A stretch of DNA of 64,000 bases, taken from Pectobacterium brasiliense. Lineage in GTDB: Bacteria > Pseudomonadota > Gammaproteobacteria > Enterobacterales > Enterobacteriaceae. The translations under genes were made by a program, and so were the position numbers. The stretch is from NCBI RefSeq assembly GCF_013449685.1, contig NZ_JACDSF010000001.1, positions 117,806-181,805 on the forward strand, read 5' to 3'. Of this stretch, positions 36,563-49,498 are shown piece by piece (within the stretch, counting starts at the first letter, position 1; the number at the start of each line of letters is the position of its first letter). The notes beneath the pieces are model-generated. The model did not search any database and had not been told where the DNA came from. It saw only the letters and a list, made by a program, of their open reading frames with translations.

Positions 36563-37153
36563 CTACCAGTCAATGCCTTGCTGGGCCTGAATTCCGCTAT
36601 CAAACGCATGTTTTACCGGACGCATTTCCGTCACGGTATCAGCCATTTCTAGCAAATCACGATGGCAACCTCGTCCGGTAATAATGACTGTCTGCTCGGC
36701 AGGGCGTTGCTTTAATGCAGTGACAACGTCACTTAAATCCAGATAATCATAGCTAATCATATACGTCAGTTCGTCCAACACGACGAGGTCGAGCTGTGGA
36801 TCGGCCAACATGCGTTTGCCATGCTGCCAGACGTGCTGTGCCGCTTCGGTATCCGTCTGGCGATTCTGTGTATCCCAGGTAAAGCCTGTCGCCATGACCT
36901 GAAATTCCACGCCGTGCTGTTGCAGCAGATTCTTCTCACCGTTAGGCCATTCGCCTTTAATAAACTGGATCACACCTGCCCGTAATCCGTGGCCTATCGC
37001 TCGCGTGACGGTACCAAAGGCCGCTGTGGTTTTTCCTTTCCCGTTACCGGTGAAGACGATCAGGATACCGCGTGTTTCATTCGCGGCGGCAATACGGGCG
37101 TCGACCTTTTCTTTCAGACGCTGTTGGCGTTGCTGGTGGCGTTCATCGCTCAT
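36563..37153 (-). CDS. btuR: Cob(I)yrinic acid a,c-diamide adenosyltransferase
   Basis: 196 residues. P-loop FTGNGKGKTTAAFG for ATP and the C-terminal HAFDSGIQAQQGIDW typical of BtuR/CobO. It transfers the adenosyl group of ATP to cob(I)alamin or precursors. It lies 18 nt downstream of yciK in one transcription unit, as in E. coli. Confidence 0.96.
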   Translation of the reverse strand: MSDERHQQRQQRLKEKVDARIAAANETRGILIVFTGNGKGKTTAAFGTVTRAIGHGLRAGVIQFIKGEWPNGEKNLLQQHGVEFQVMATGFTWDTQNRQTDTEAAQHVWQHGKRMLADPQLDLVVLDELTYMISYDYLDLSDVVTALKQRPAEQTVIITGRGCHRDLLEMADTVTEMRPVKHAFDSGIQAQQGIDW

Positions 37154-37171
37154 CGTGCGTGCTCTTCTCTA

Positions 37172-37933
37172 TTATTCGGCTGGACCGGCTTTTCTGCCCG
37201 GCTGTGCGTCAAAACTCATCCCCGTCTTACGGCGGCTGTCATCGCCCATCAGGTAGAGATACAGCGGCATAATATCTGCTGGCGTTTTCAGTCTCATTGG
37301 ATCTTCGTTGGGGAAGGCTGACGCACGCATTCCTGTACGTGTTCCGCCAGGATTGATGCAGTTCACGCGCAGATTGTGCGAACGATACTCTTCGGCCAGC
37401 ACTTGCATCAGGCCTTCTGTCGCAAATTTGGATACGGAATAGGCTCCCCAGCCGGCACGACCTTCGCGGCCCACGCTGGAACTGGTGAAAACCAGAGAAG
37501 CACAAGGCGATTTCAATAATAGAGGCAGCAGCGCCTGTGTCAGCATAAAGGTCGCGTTGACGTTGACCTGCATAACCTGATGCCAGATCTCAGGCGTTTG
37601 CTGTTTGATAGGGGTGATTTCCCCGAGTAATCCGGCGTTGTGGAGAACCCCATCCAGGTGCGGCACAACCTGTGCCAGTTCGTCAGCCAGTTGAAAGCAC
37701 TGCGCGGAGGATAAGGCCAGCATATCGCAGACAACCACGTGCGCTGGCGTACCGTGTTCCTGCTCGATCTGCTGTTTAACCGACTGAAGTTTACTCTCTG
37801 TCCGCCCTAATAAGATGACGTGCGCGCCGTAGCGAGCGTAGGTCAGCGCGGCTTCTCGGCCAATGCCGTCGCCAGCACCGGTAACCAGAATGATGCGGTT
37901 TTGCAGTAAATCGATTTTAGGCTGGTAATGCAC
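37172..37933 (-). CDS. yciK: Short-chain dehydrogenase/reductase YciK
   Basis: 253 residues from GTG 37933 (read as Met; HYQPKIDLLQNRIILVTG), with AGAGGA 7 nt upstream. The Rossmann motif is VTGAGDGIGREAA; the active site is Ser in FTSSSVGREG and YSVSKFA. The substrate is unknown. It is upstream of btuR. Confidence 0.94.
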   Translation of the reverse strand: MHYQPKIDLLQNRIILVTGAGDGIGREAALTYARYGAHVILLGRTESKLQSVKQQIEQEHGTPAHVVVCDMLALSSAQCFQLADELAQVVPHLDGVLHNAGLLGEITPIKQQTPEIWHQVMQVNVNATFMLTQALLPLLLKSPCASLVFTSSSVGREGRAGWGAYSVSKFATEGLMQVLAEEYRSHNLRVNCINPGGTRTGMRASAFPNEDPMRLKTPADIMPLYLYLMGDDSRRKTGMSFDAQPGRKAGPAE

Positions 37934-38289
37934 AATGAATTCCTCTTGCCGTGGCGCAAAACAGCCACGCTTCAGATAATAGATCTGCCATCGCGTGTCG
38001 GCACGATGAGATGCGTCGGTCGTGTCGCTCGGAACGTCAGATAACGGCGCATCCGGGCAGGGTGAATGGGGGTGTTATGCCTCAAATGTCGACTGTTTTC
38101 AATGAGACTGCCTCTATTTACCCCTGTGCTGTTGTAAAAAGCAGCAACAGGCGTAAAAACCACAGGAATCACATCGCCATATTGCGTGCCATCAGTTAGG
38201 TTATAGGAAGGGAATGGCGCACGACGTCAACGCCATGGTTGGTGAGTAAACCAACATTAATTAATACGCAGTCAATGAGGACGGTGTTT
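37934..38289. other. yciK-sohB divergent intergenic region
   Basis: 356 bp without a supported gene. It contains the yciK Shine-Dalgarno and the sohB upstream region; short open frames across it lack ribosome-binding sites and family resemblance. I see no clear operator. Confidence 0.5.
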
Positions 38290-39336
38290 GTGGAATTACT
38301 TTCTCTGTACGGTTTATTCCTGGCTAAGGTACTCACCATCGTGGTGGCGATTGGTGCGTTAGTCGTTCTGGCATTCGGGATGACGCAGCGTAAGCGCCCG
38401 CATAAAGGTGAGTTGCAGGTCACGAATTTGGGTGAACAATATCAGGAAATGCAGCGTGAAATGCAGACCGCTTGTATGAGCGACACCGAGCGTAAGCTGT
38501 TATCTAAACAAGAAAAGAAGAAAGAAAAAGAAACCGCGAAGCAAGACAAACAGCGCGCCAAACGTGGCGAAGAGAAGAGTGTTAAACCGTGTCTGTACGT
38601 GCTCGATTTCAACGGCAGTATGGATGCAGGCGAAGTCAGTTCGCTGCGTGAAGAGATCTCCGCCGTGCTCGCTGTGGCGAAACCGAAAGATGAGGTCTTG
38701 CTGCGTCTGGAAAGCCCAGGCGGTGTGGTACACGGTTATGGATTGGCGGCCTCGCAATTGCAGCGTTTACGCCAGGGCGGCGTGCGTTTGACGGTCTCCG
38801 TGGATAAAGTGGCTGCCAGTGGCGGATATATGATGGCCTGCGTGGCTGACCGCATCGTAGCGGCACCGTTCGCGATTGTAGGGTCTATTGGCGTTGTGGC
38901 ACAAATCCCCAACTTCCACCGTTTGCTGAAAAACAAAGACATTGATGTTGAGCTGCACACGGCGGGTGAATTCAAGCGTACGCTGACGTTGTTTGGTGAG
39001 AACACCGAACAAGGTCGTGAGAAATTCCGTGAAGATCTGAATGTCACGCACACGCTGTTTAAGGATTTTGTACAGCAGATGCGTCCTTCGCTGGATATTG
39101 ATTCGGTGGCGACCGGAGAGCACTGGTTTGGTACTCAGGCGAAAGATTTGGGGTTGATTGACGCTATCGGCACCAGTGACGATCTGCTGATTGCTGAAAT
39201 GGCCAGTCATGAAGTGTTAAGCGTTCGCTATACACGGCGTAAACGCCTGCTGGATCGTCTGACGGGCAGCGCTGGCGATACCGCAGAACGACTGATGTTG
39301 CGCTGGTGGCAACGTGGTTCAAAGCCCATGCTGTAA
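38290..39336 (+). CDS. sohB: Inner-membrane serine protease SohB (peptidase S49)
   Basis: 348 residues from GTG 38290 (read as Met; ELLSLYGLFLAKVLT), with GAGGA 8 nt upstream; an ATG at 38275 adds five residues. An N-terminal membrane helix (about 8-33) and a Lys-rich linker precede the S49 domain with the catalytic Ser in DKVAASGGYMMACVAD and a later Lys in the HTAGEFKRTLT region. SppA-like peptidase; in E. coli it can suppress htrA mutants in multicopy. Confidence 0.94.
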   Translation: MELLSLYGLFLAKVLTIVVAIGALVVLAFGMTQRKRPHKGELQVTNLGEQYQEMQREMQTACMSDTERKLLSKQEKKKEKETAKQDKQRAKRGEEKSVKPCLYVLDFNGSMDAGEVSSLREEISAVLAVAKPKDEVLLRLESPGGVVHGYGLAASQLQRLRQGGVRLTVSVDKVAASGGYMMACVADRIVAAPFAIVGSIGVVAQIPNFHRLLKNKDIDVELHTAGEFKRTLTLFGENTEQGREKFREDLNVTHTLFKDFVQQMRPSLDIDSVATGEHWFGTQAKDLGLIDAIGTSDDLLIAEMASHEVLSVRYTRRKRLLDRLTGSAGDTAERLMLRWWQRGSKPML

Positions 39337-39340
39337 TTGC

Positions 39341-39467
39341 TATACCCGTCATACTTCAAGCTGCTTGTGCGTTGGCTGCCCTTACTCACCCCAGTCACTT
39401 ACCTGAGTAAGCTCCTGGGGATTCGCTCGGTTGCCGCCTTCACGCAACTCGAATTATTTAGGGTATA
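39341..39467. repeat. ERIC (IRU) element, 127 bp
   Basis: Begins TATACCCGTCATACTTCAAG and ends with ...GGGTATA, with the central CAGTCACTTACCTGAGTAAG and CTCCTGGGGATTC segments of the Enterobacterial Repetitive Intergenic Consensus. The length is the full 127 bp. It lies between the convergent sohB and yciN. Confidence 0.93.
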
Positions 39468-39487
39468 TATGACTAGAATACACAATC

Positions 39488-39513
39488 AAATGCCCGCGAA
39501 TTTGCGGGCATTT
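39488..39513. terminator. Terminator hairpin between sohB and yciN
   Basis: AAATGCCCGC pairs with GCGGGCATTT around GAATTT. It is 20 nt beyond the yciN stop on the minus strand and also downstream of sohB. Confidence 0.75.
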
Positions 39514-39534
39514 GCATTTAATCCACCAAGCTAT

Positions 39535-39804
39535 TTAATCGATCAAGACGTATTTTTCGGATAAAACATGCGCAAGATGCTTGAACATGTTAAATACCGC
39601 GGTGCTTTTTAAGGTCGGTATTCCGTTCTCATCGAGAAAAAACTCACCGCGAAAAACCAGTACGCCGTTTTTTTGTTCTACGCTATCAGCGACCATGCCA
39701 TGCAAATAATCATCGTGATGCTTAATGATGTCATTGGCTTCAATTAATAAGCTCTGGCGGTCAATAGGACGCCTTTCTTCGTTAACCTGATGTTCAGGTG
39801 ACAT
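39535..39804 (-). CDS. yciN: DUF2498 family protein YciN
   Basis: 89 residues from ATG 39804 ([20 protein letters not shown]), with AGGAG upstream. The conserved C-terminal half [22 protein letters not shown]...[10 protein letters not shown] matches E. coli YciN. The function is unknown. It is divergent from topA, as in E. coli. Confidence 0.92.
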   Translation of the reverse strand: MSPEHQVNEERRPIDRQSLLIEANDIIKHHDDYLHGMVADSVEQKNGVLVFRGEFFLDENGIPTLKSTAVFNMFKHLAHVLSEKYVLID

Positions 39805-40173
39805 GATTGTTACTCCTGTACTCACCCTTGAAAAAAGGGGGCGTTGCACTATATCAACAAGGCTATTGCTAAAATCAACACCGCAATTTCAAAACACAAT
39901 GCGGTTATTTCAAAAGTCGCATCAAGAGGAAGGGTACTGCGATACGGTTTCAGCGTAAAGCGTAGATTATAATGCAAATGGACTACATTTTAGGCGCTTA
40001 CCTGCCGATATTCAGTGTGGCAGGAAGCGGATAAAACAGGGTTTCCATGCTAATTAGGTTGCGTGGCAATATTTATCAGGTAGAGTGTGGGATTTTGCGC
40101 AGTCAGTAGAATCCGCTCTGGATGCCCCGAAAAATATCTGATTTTCAGAAGAATTCAGCAGGTAATAGTACAT
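39805..40173. other. yciN-topA divergent promoter region
   Basis: 369 bp without a gene. A TATAAT is present at 39968-39973 on the plus strand for topA, with no good -35 element. In E. coli topA has several promoters; others were not resolved here. Confidence 0.5.
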
Positions 40174-42774
40174 ATGGGTAAAGCTCTCGTTATCGTCGAG
40201 TCCCCGGCAAAAGCCAAAACGATCAATAAGTATTTAGGCAATGACTACGTGGTGAAATCCAGCGTCGGTCATGTGCGCGATCTGCCGACGAGTGGCTCAG
40301 TCAGTAAAAAGAGCGCGGACTCAACGACTAAAGATAAAACGAAAAAGAAAGTCAAAAAGGATGAGAAATCCGCGCTAGTTAATCGTATGGGCGTCGACCC
40401 TTATCATGGCTGGAAAGCCAACTACGAAATACTGCCGGGTAAGGAGAAGGTTGTCTCCGAATTAAAAACGCTGGCGGAAAATGCTGACCACATCTATCTC
40501 GCAACCGACCTTGACCGCGAAGGGGAAGCCATTGCCTGGCACCTGCGGGAAATCATTGGTGGTGACGATCAGCGTTTCAGCCGCGTGGTGTTTAACGAAA
40601 TCACGAAAAATGCCATTAAACAGGCGTTTGAAAAACCCGATACGTTGAATATTGACCGCGTTAATGCCCAGCAGGCGCGTCGGTTTATGGATCGCGTGGT
40701 GGGCTACATGGTTTCCCCGCTGCTGTGGAAAAAAATTGCCCGTGGCCTGTCCGCTGGGCGCGTACAGTCGGTTGCCGTGCGCCTGATTGTCGATCGCGAG
40801 CGCGAAATCAAAGCGTTCGTGCCGGAAGAATATTGGGAACTGCACGCTGATTTGTTGGCAGGCAGCGATATTCAACTGCAAATGCAGGTGACACACCACA
40901 ACGGCAAGCCGTTTAAACCGGTTAATAAAGAACAAACGCATGCGGCGGTCAGTCTGCTTGAACACGCGCGTTATGTGGTTGCCGATCGTGAAGACAAGCC
41001 GACCAGCAGCAAACCGGGCGCGCCGTTCATCACCTCCACGCTGCAACAGGCTGCCAGTACGCGCCTTGGCTTCGGCGTGAAAAAGACCATGATGATGGCG
41101 CAGCGTCTGTACGAAGCAGGTTACATTACCTACATGCGTACCGACTCAACGAACCTCAGTCAGGATGCCTTGACGATGGTGCGTGGCTATATTGGTGAAG
41201 AGTTTGGCAAGCGCTATCTGCCGGAGTCAGCGAACCTTTACAGCAGCAAAGAAAACTCGCAGGAAGCGCACGAAGCGATTCGTCCTTCTGATGTTGGCGT
41301 GCTGGCTGACAACCTGAAAGATATGGAAGCCGATGCACAGAAGCTGTATCAACTGATTTGGCGTCAGTTCGTCGCCTGCCAAATGACGCCTGCGCAATAC
41401 GACTCCACCACGCTAATCGTCGAAGCTGCCGATTATCAACTGCGTGCCAAAGGCCGTACGCTGCGTTTCGATGGCTGGACAAAAGTCATGCCTGCGCTGC
41501 GTAAAAATGATGAAGATCGCACGTTGCCGACCGTGGCTGTGGGCGAATTGCTGTCGCTGCAGAAACTGCTGCCAGGGCAACACTTCACTAAACCACCGGC
41601 TCGTTACAGCGATGCTTCTCTGGTTAAAGAGCTGGAAAAACGTGGGATTGGCCGTCCGTCTACCTATGCTTCTATTATTTCCACCATTCAGGATCGCGGC
41701 TACGTTCGAGTGGAGAACCGCCGTTTCTATGCCGAGAAAATGGGTGAAATCGTTACCGATCGACTGGAAGAAAACTTCCGCGAATTGATGAATTACGATT
41801 TCACCGCACGGATGGAAAGCCGTCTCGATCAGGTCGCCAATAATCAGGCGGAATGGAAAGCGGTACTGGATGAATTCTTCAACGAATTTAGCCAGCAGTT
41901 GGAAAAAGCAGAGCAGGATCCTGAAGAAGGCGGTATGCGCCCCAATGCGATGGTGTTAACCAGCATTGATTGCCCAACCTGCTCTCGTCAAATGGGTATC
42001 CGTACTGCCAGTACTGGGGTGTTCCTGGGCTGTTCCGGCTATGCACTGCCGCCGAAAGAGCGCTGTAAGACCACGATCAACCTGATACCGGAAACTGAAG
42101 TCCTGAACGTGTTGGAAGGCGACGATGCCGAAACCAACGCCTTGCGTGCCCGTCGTCGCTGCGAAAAATGTGGTACGGCGATGGACAGCTACCTGATTGA
42201 TAATCAGCGCAAGCTGCACGTTTGCGGGAATAACCCAGCCTGTGACGGGTATGAGATCGAAGCTGGTGAGTTCCGCATCAAGGGCTATGATGGCCCGATT
42301 GTTGAGTGCGAGAAGTGTGGCTCCGAAATGCACCTCAAAATGGGACGTTTCGGTAAATACATGGCGTGCACCAGCGAGACCTGTAGTAACACGCGTAAGA
42401 TCCTGCGTAATGGCGATGTTGCGCCACCGAAAGAAGATCCGGTGCCGTTACCTGAGCTGCCTTGCGAGAAGTCTGATGCCTATTTCGTCTTGCGTGATGG
42501 CGCAGCAGGGGTCTTCCTTGCGGCCAATACGTTCCCGAAATCTCGCGAAACGCGGGCACCGCTGGTAGAAGAACTGGTGCGATTCAAAGATCGTTTACCG
42601 GAAAAATTGCGCTATCTGGCAGAAGCGCCAGTGGTCGATAAAGACGGCAACAAAACGCAGGTGCGTTTCAGCCGTAAGACCAAACAGCAATATGTCTCGT
42701 CAGAGAAAGACGGCAAGGCAACGGGCTGGTCAGCGTTTTACATCGATGGAAAATGGGTTGAAGGGAAGAAGTAA
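40174..42774 (+). CDS. topA: DNA topoisomerase I
   Basis: 866 residues from ATG 40174 ([20 protein letters not shown]). The Toprim domain is at the N-terminus (metal residues in [13 protein letters not shown]). The catalytic Tyr (about residue 319-320) is in [14 protein letters not shown]. Three Cys4 zinc fingers follow at roughly 600-740 ([27 protein letters not shown]), then a basic C-terminal zinc-ribbon-like region. It relaxes negative supercoils. The upstream in-frame extension lacks a ribosome site. A clear terminator follows. Confidence 0.98.
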   Translation: MGKALVIVESPAKAKTINKYLGNDYVVKSSVGHVRDLPTSGSVSKKSADSTTKDKTKKKVKKDEKSALVNRMGVDPYHGWKANYEILPGKEKVVSELKTLAENADHIYLATDLDREGEAIAWHLREIIGGDDQRFSRVVFNEITKNAIKQAFEKPDTLNIDRVNAQQARRFMDRVVGYMVSPLLWKKIARGLSAGRVQSVAVRLIVDREREIKAFVPEEYWELHADLLAGSDIQLQMQVTHHNGKPFKPVNKEQTHAAVSLLEHARYVVADREDKPTSSKPGAPFITSTLQQAASTRLGFGVKKTMMMAQRLYEAGYITYMRTDSTNLSQDALTMVRGYIGEEFGKRYLPESANLYSSKENSQEAHEAIRPSDVGVLADNLKDMEADAQKLYQLIWRQFVACQMTPAQYDSTTLIVEAADYQLRAKGRTLRFDGWTKVMPALRKNDEDRTLPTVAVGELLSLQKLLPGQHFTKPPARYSDASLVKELEKRGIGRPSTYASIISTIQDRGYVRVENRRFYAEKMGEIVTDRLEENFRELMNYDFTARMESRLDQVANNQAEWKAVLDEFFNEFSQQLEKAEQDPEEGGMRPNAMVLTSIDCPTCSRQMGIRTASTGVFLGCSGYALPPKERCKTTINLIPETEVLNVLEGDDAETNALRARRRCEKCGTAMDSYLIDNQRKLHVCGNNPACDGYEIEAGEFRIKGYDGPIVECEKCGSEMHLKMGRFGKYMACTSETCSNTRKILRNGDVAPPKEDPVPLPELPCEKSDAYFVLRDGAAGVFLAANTFPKSRETRAPLVEELVRFKDRLPEKLRYLAEAPVVDKDGNKTQVRFSRKTKQQYVSSEKDGKATGWSAFYIDGKWVEGKK

Positions 42775-44129
<1,355 letters not shown>

Positions 44130-44157
44130 ACGTCATTCAGGACGGATCAACCCGCGT

Positions 44158-44185
44158 AAAAAAGCCAGACACTGTCTGGCTTTTT
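44158..44185 (+). terminator. cysB terminator
   Basis: AAAAAGCCAGACA-CTGTCTGGCTTTTT: long stem with A and T tails between the convergent cysB and dtpA. Confidence 0.88.
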
Positions 44186-44259
44186 ATCATCTGGCTATCT
44201 CTAACGCTTCACCAGTAACACGTCATACCGTCATTGACGTGGCGTGTTCCGGCTAGTTA

Positions 44260-45777
44260 TCAGGCAGAGACTGTCGTCGTGACGGCCTCTACTGGCGTGT
44301 CGGTGACATCCTGCGTCATACGCGTCAGTTTCGGCGCGGTCAGCAGCATCAGAACGGCGATGATGCCTGTAACGATACCAATCTGCATGAAGACATTGCT
44401 ATAAATCTCAAGAGACGCGTGCGGGTCTACGACGTTCTCAGGTACGGCCATCATATTAGCAACGTAGCCTGCGATAATGGCGGCACCGGCTGACGTCAGG
44501 AACCAGGCACCCATAATGAAGCCCATCAGGCGCTGTGGTACCAACTGAGCGACCATCGCCAGACCCAGACCGGAAATCATCAACTCCCCGATACTTTGCA
44601 GGCCATAGCAGAGGATCAGCCAGTTGACGGACACAATACCTTGTTCATTTGCCATGCTGGCACCCCACGGCAGCACCAGAAACGCGCCAGAGCACAGCAC
44701 CATACCCACCGCAAATTTATGCGCCATCGGCAACTGGTCGCCCATTTTGTTGTAAACCGCCGCCAGAATCGGGCTGGCAACCATAATCCAGAACGGGTTG
44801 AGCGCCTGATACTGCTCTGGCTCAAAGGTAAAGCCTAAAATCGAGTGCTCAACGTTGCGAATAGCAAAGAAGTTCAGCGAGGTTGGCATCTGGTTGTACA
44901 GCACAAAGAAGACCACCGCTTCCAGCATCAGCAGAAGCGCGACAATCATTTTCCGGCGTTCTGCTCCGCTCACTGCCAGCATCTCTTTGATGAAGATGGC
45001 AACAACGGCCAGTGAAATCAGCGTCAGAATCCAACGTGCGATGCTCTGGTTGTGCAGCAGCCAAGTGGAAAGTGCGACCAGCGCGACAATACCTGCGAGC
45101 GTGACAGCGAGCTTCTGCAGATTGATCGGTTGGAAATCGGGCTGAGAACCTTGTGTGCTGACCCACTTGCGGCAGAACATAAAGTTAATCAGCGTCAGAA
45201 TCATACCCACGACGCTCAGGGAGAAGGCCACGCTCCAGCCATAGCTCGCGGCCAGTACCGGTGTCGCCAGCATAGAAAAGAAGGAGCCGATGTTCACCGC
45301 CATATAATACATGGTGAAAGCACCGTCCAGGCGCGGATCGTCTTTCGCATAGCTGGTAGACAGCAGGGCTGACGGGTTGGCTTTAAACAATCCGTTACCG
45401 ACGGCAATGGTCGCCATGCCGATATACACCCACGCCACGCTGTGGCCTGAGTAGGCAATCATGGTGTAACCGATCGCCAGCACGATGGCACCCAGCACGA
45501 TCACACGTTTAGTGCCGAGGACTTTATCACCCAGCCAGCCGCCAATGGCGACGAAACCGTATACCAGTGCGCTGAATGAGGAGAAAAGGGTAATGGAATC
45601 GGTTTCGGACATGCCCAGCATTTTGACCAGATAAACCGCCATAATGCCTTGCAGACCGTAGTAACCAAAACGCTCCCACAGTTCGATGCTGAAGATGAGA
45701 TAAAACGCTTTTGGTTGTTTGAAAGCGTTCATGCTGACGCTTTCAGGGGATTCGCTGTTGTTGTTTGCTGTTGACAC
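44260..45777 (-). CDS. dtpA: Proton-coupled di/tripeptide permease (POT/PTR family), DtpA-like
   Basis: 505 residues from GTG 45777 (read [13 protein letters not shown]), with AGAGGT 4 nt upstream. The PTR2 signature is in [20 protein letters not shown], with about 14 hydrophobic segments. It imports di- and tripeptides with protons in the inner membrane. Its position beside nth and rsx matches E. coli dtpA (tppB); dtpB is the alternative but context favours dtpA. The preceding gap of about 690 bp is long and AT-rich. Confidence 0.92.
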   Translation of the reverse strand: MSTANNNSESPESVSMNAFKQPKAFYLIFSIELWERFGYYGLQGIMAVYLVKMLGMSETDSITLFSSFSALVYGFVAIGGWLGDKVLGTKRVIVLGAIVLAIGYTMIAYSGHSVAWVYIGMATIAVGNGLFKANPSALLSTSYAKDDPRLDGAFTMYYMAVNIGSFFSMLATPVLAASYGWSVAFSLSVVGMILTLINFMFCRKWVSTQGSQPDFQPINLQKLAVTLAGIVALVALSTWLLHNQSIARWILTLISLAVVAIFIKEMLAVSGAERRKMIVALLLMLEAVVFFVLYNQMPTSLNFFAIRNVEHSILGFTFEPEQYQALNPFWIMVASPILAAVYNKMGDQLPMAHKFAVGMVLCSGAFLVLPWGASMANEQGIVSVNWLILCYGLQSIGELMISGLGLAMVAQLVPQRLMGFIMGAWFLTSAGAAIIAGYVANMMAVPENVVDPHASLEIYSNVFMQIGIVTGIIAVLMLLTAPKLTRMTQDVTDTPVEAVTTTVSA

Positions 45778-46466
45778 AAAGACCTCTGATTTTACCTATC
45801 TCGTTTTTTTTAACGAGAAAATAACAAGAGTGAAACAGTGAAACTGCAACCTCTTTTGACTAGTTATGGGGAGGAAAAACGGCGCTATATTGACGTGATT
45901 TTACGGACAGGCAAGTCATTTGACATGTTTTGTTACAAGTGGTTTTTGTTGTTGGATAAAACTATAAATTAAATGTTATGCAGAGTTTAATTTCATAACT
46001 TTCTTTTGCTTCAAATGATTATATTGATTTCACCCATTTATTTTTTATAAAAGGGATATAATCTGCCTTTTACTTAAAATAAAGACAATATCATTAACTA
46101 TGAATGAATATGCGGTTTAATGTTTTGCATATCACTAACTATGCAGTGAGTATAAAAATCCATCAATAGCAAACAATAAGATAAATATCGATATAGTCAC
46201 TCAAAGTGACTTTCAATCACTAAATTTTCTATTAAAAATAACTTATTAGCCTTAAATAGTGGTTACTTGTACTTTTATACAGGCTTTTTGATAGAGGAAT
46301 ACGCTGCAGTGCATCGAATAAACTGCCTGAGACCATCGTTGTCTGAGCCGTAAGATGCAGAGAACACGCGGCTCGCTTTGCTGATGAGAGAGCGAAAGAC
46401 GAGGCGGAGTATGGAATAACGGAGAAGAAGGTCTGGCGAAAGGGGATTCCACCAGACTTTGACAGA
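45778..46466. other. Long gap between dtpA and nth
   Basis: 689 bp with no gene I can support. 45778-46250 is very AT-rich and must hold the dtpA promoter. 46270-46466 is richer in GC; open frames on its minus strand (for example 46252-46452) have no convincing start site or family resemblance, and may be remnant sequence. No repeat or RNA gene was recognised. Confidence 0.55.
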
Positions 46467-47102
46467 TTAGGCGTCGACCTTTTCGCCAAATTCACATAAA
46501 TCTTCAATCAGGCAGGAACCACAGCGCGGTTTACGGGCAATACAGGTGTAACGACCATGCAGGATTAGCCAGTGATGGCAGTCGACTTTAAATTCTGCCG
46601 GAACGACTTTCAGCAGTTTTTCCTCTACCTGTTCGACATTTTTACCTGGCGCGAATCCTGTCCGGTTACTGACGCGAAAGATGTGCGTATCAACGGCAAT
46701 CGTTGGCCAGCCAAACGCGGTGTTCAGGACGACATTTGCCGTTTTTCGTCCTACGCCGGGTAAGGCTTCCAGCGCAGCACGATCTTCTGGAACCTGTCCC
46801 TGATGCTTTTCCAGCAACAAACGGCAGGTTTTGATGACGTTTTCCGCTTTGCTGTTAAACAGGCCGATTGTCTTGATGTAGTCTTTCACGCCGTCTACGC
46901 CGAGCTCAAGCAGGGTTTCGGGCGTATTGGCGACAGGGTAGAGCTTTGCGGTTGCCTTGTTGACGCTAACATCGGTTGCCTGCGCGGAAAGCAGCACGGC
47001 GATCAGCAGTTCAAAGGGCGTACTGAACTGCAATTCAGTCGTCGGATGGGGATTGTTGTCGCGTAAACGCGTTAAGATCTCAATCCGCTTAGCCTTATTC
47101 AC
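46467..47102 (-). CDS. nth: Endonuclease III
   Basis: 211 residues, as in E. coli. The helix-hairpin-helix is [17 protein letters not shown], with the catalytic Lys in GVGRKTA and the Asp in [15 protein letters not shown]. The C-terminal 4Fe-4S cluster is [17 protein letters not shown]. Base-excision-repair glycosylase/AP lyase for oxidised pyrimidines. It overlaps rsxE by 4 nt, so it is the last gene of the rsx operon. Confidence 0.98.
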   Translation of the reverse strand: MNKAKRIEILTRLRDNNPHPTTELQFSTPFELLIAVLLSAQATDVSVNKATAKLYPVANTPETLLELGVDGVKDYIKTIGLFNSKAENVIKTCRLLLEKHQGQVPEDRAALEALPGVGRKTANVVLNTAFGWPTIAVDTHIFRVSNRTGFAPGKNVEQVEEKLLKVVPAEFKVDCHHWLILHGRYTCIARKPRCGSCLIEDLCEFGEKVDA

Positions 47103-47806
47103 AGCGATTCCCCTACGGTGCCGGTTGCCGGCGTGGCTTTCTCTTCGGTGACAGCCGCGCGAGCTCGACGTTGTTTCATTTTCTCATCGATCAAATATTT
47201 CACGGCCAACAACAGCCCCAGACCAATAAACGCGCCCGGTGGCAGCATCGCCAGTAGGAAAGGGGAATCGAGGTGAACAACCTCAATGCGCAGCGCTTTA
47301 GCCCAACTGCCCAGCAGCAAATCCGCGCCGTCGAATAGCGTACCGTTACCCAGAATCTCACGTAGAGAACCGAGCACCACCAGTGCGCTGGTGGCTCCCA
47401 GCCCCATTGCCAGGCCGTCAATAGCCGAAGGGAAGACCGCATTCTTGGAGGCAAAGGCTTCTGCCCGGCCGATAACGATACAGTTCGTCACGATTAGCGG
47501 GATAAAAATCCCCAGAGATTGATATAGGCCATAGGCATAGGCGTTGATCAACATCTGCACGGTGCTGACCACCGAGGCGATGATCATGACGTAAATGGGA
47601 ATACGGATTTCCGCTGGCACCCAGCGGCGTAGCGCGGAGACGGCCATGTTGGTACAGGTAAGAACCAGCGTGGTTGCCAGCCCTAATCCCAGCGCGTTAG
47701 TCGCGGTGGATGACACGGCCAGCAGGGGGCAAAGGCCCAACAATTGAACCAGTGCCGAGTTGTTCTTCCATAACCCTTCAACGAAAAGTGCTTTGGTTTG
47801 ACTCAT
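47099..47806 (-). CDS. rsxE: Electron transport complex subunit RsxE
   Basis: 235 residues with about six membrane helices, beginning [32 protein letters not shown]. Homologue of RnfE/NqrD, one of the two inverted membrane subunits of the Rnf-type complex. In E. coli the complex keeps SoxR reduced. It overlaps rsxG and nth by 4 nt each. Confidence 0.97.
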   Translation of the reverse strand: MSQTKALFVEGLWKNNSALVQLLGLCPLLAVSSTATNALGLGLATTLVLTCTNMAVSALRRWVPAEIRIPIYVMIIASVVSTVQMLINAYAYGLYQSLGIFIPLIVTNCIVIGRAEAFASKNAVFPSAIDGLAMGLGATSALVVLGSLREILGNGTLFDGADLLLGSWAKALRIEVVHLDSPFLLAMLPPGAFIGLGLLLAVKYLIDEKMKQRRARAAVTEEKATPATGTVGESL

Positions 47807-48432
47807 TGGTTCTCTCCACAGGTGGACAGCGTGTTGATTTGTGGCGGCAACGTTTGCAGGTAAAGGGCGCTGCGTTTTACGCTGTTAATGACGGCGCGCG
47901 GCGTAATGGTGGCGCCGGTAAATTGATCAAACATGCCGCCTTCTTTCTTCACAGCCCAGCGGGCATCCTGCTCACCCTGTACCGTTTGTCCGCTGAATCG
48001 GGTGATCCAGTCAGAAATTCGTATTTCGATTTTATCACCCAGTCCCGGTGTTTCATGATGCTCGGTAACGCGAACGCCGAGTACCTTACCGTGAAAATCG
48101 GCACCAACCAGCAGTCGAATAGCACCAGAATAGCCATCCGGTGCGGTACTTTCCAGTGCGGCTGCAACCGGTTCACCGTTCTGGCGGGCGATAAACACGC
48201 GGTGTGGCGCTGACGAGCTGAGTGCAGGATTAGTGACGACGTAACACTCTTTTTGCATGTCATTGTTGTATAACTCGGCGGGAACCACCTGATCCAACAG
48301 TATCTTTTGTTGCAGCATCGCCTGATGCGAGATCGTCGGTTCCGTTAACATGTTCACTACCGCAGTTAATGCGGTAGTGCCAGCAGCAAACAGGGCCAGT
48401 GTTGTCGCGTGGCGGCGCATTGTCGTCATCAT
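47803..48432 (-). CDS. rsxG: Electron transport complex subunit RsxG (covalent FMN)
   Basis: 209 residues. An N-terminal membrane anchor (about 10-28) and a periplasmic FMN-binding domain with the flavinylation motif SGAT-type [11 protein letters not shown], where the Thr carries FMN through a phosphoester. Part of the Rsx/Rnf electron relay. It overlaps rsxE by 4 nt and follows rsxD by 10 nt. Confidence 0.96.
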   Translation of the reverse strand: MMTTMRRHATTLALFAAGTTALTAVVNMLTEPTISHQAMLQQKILLDQVVPAELYNNDMQKECYVVTNPALSSSAPHRVFIARQNGEPVAAALESTAPDGYSGAIRLLVGADFHGKVLGVRVTEHHETPGLGDKIEIRISDWITRFSGQTVQGEQDARWAVKKEGGMFDQFTGATITPRAVINSVKRSALYLQTLPPQINTLSTCGENQ

Positions 48433-48442
48433 AGGCGTCTCC

Positions 48443-49498
48443 TCAGCGATGGTGGCCGTAAGCGCGTGGCTTAGTGTAATAGTCGATCAGCGGCACGGTG
48501 ATGTTTGCCAGCAGAACGGCAAACGCGACGCCGTCCGGGTAGCCACCGTAGGTACGAATCAGCCAGACCAGTAACCCAATCAGTGCCCCGAAAATCAGAC
48601 GTCCCCGGTTGGTAGTTGACGCGGTAACGGGATCGGTCGCAATGAAAAAGGCACCGAGCATCGTCGCCCCAGACAGCAGATGTAGCATCGGTGGCGCGAA
48701 TTTCTCCGGCGAAATGATCCAGCTTAGCGAGGCGCAGAACAGCAGCGACAGCAGGAAACTGACCGGAATATGCCAGCGAATGGTGCCGCGCATCAGCAAA
48801 AACAGTCCGCCGATAAGAAAACCGCTATTCACCCACTGCCAGCCAATACCGGACAGCGATTGAGCAAATATCGGCTGTTGCAGAATGTCCTGCGGCGTTT
48901 GGCCGGAGCGCAGACCGGTTTTAAACGTGTCCAGCGGGGTAGCCTGACTGACGCCATCAACGTTGTGTATCAGATGCTGCATGGTGTACCCGTCAGGTGT
49001 GTGTCCGGTAAAGATGATAACTAACGCATCATGGAAACCGACGGGAATGGTTTGTAGCGGCACGGGCGGCAGCCAGCTTGTCATCTGGACCGGGAAAGAG
49101 ATCAGCAGCACAACATAGCCAATCATCGCGGGGTTAAAAGGGTTTTGCCCTAAGCCGCCATACAGCTGTTTAGCGATAATGATCGCGAAGGCGGTTGCCA
49201 TGACCACCATCCACCAGGGGGCAAGCGGCGGCAGACTGATGCCGAGCAGCACGGCGGTCAATAGTGCGGAATTATCAGCCAGCGTGGAGCGTACGGCGAA
49301 CTTCCTCAGTGACAGTGTCACACCTTCTGCAATAAGGGCAGTAGCGGACGCCAGCCCGACCTGAATTAGGTTGCCGTAGCCAAAGAAATAGACCTGCGCC
49401 AGCATGCCTGGCAGGCAGGCCAAAATGACCAGCAGCATGATGCGCTGTGTGCGCTGCTGGTTATGTGTGAACGGTGAACTCGCAATTCTAAAAGCCAT
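48443..49498 (-). CDS. rsxD: Electron transport complex subunit RsxD
   Basis: 351 residues with about nine membrane helices (NqrB/RnfD family), starting [19 protein letters not shown]. The FMN-attachment segment is [14 protein letters not shown], as in E. coli RsxD. It lies directly against the rsxC stop. Confidence 0.96.
   Translation of the reverse strand: MAFRIASSPFTHNQQRTQRIMLLVILACLPGMLAQVYFFGYGNLIQVGLASATALIAEGVTLSLRKFAVRSTLADNSALLTAVLLGISLPPLAPWWMVVMATAFAIIIAKQLYGGLGQNPFNPAMIGYVVLLISFPVQMTSWLPPVPLQTIPVGFHDALVIIFTGHTPDGYTMQHLIHNVDGVSQATPLDTFKTGLRSGQTPQDILQQPIFAQSLSGIGWQWVNSGFLIGGLFLLMRGTIRWHIPVSFLLSLLFCASLSWIISPEKFAPPMLHLLSGATMLGAFFIATDPVTASTTNRGRLIFGALIGLLVWLIRTYGGYPDGVAFAVLLANITVPLIDYYTKPRAYGHHR

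Noticed and set aside
46252..46452. Minus-strand open frames in the dtpA-nth gap
   Set aside because: No plausible ribosome site, no recognisable family and low-complexity composition; treated as non-coding.
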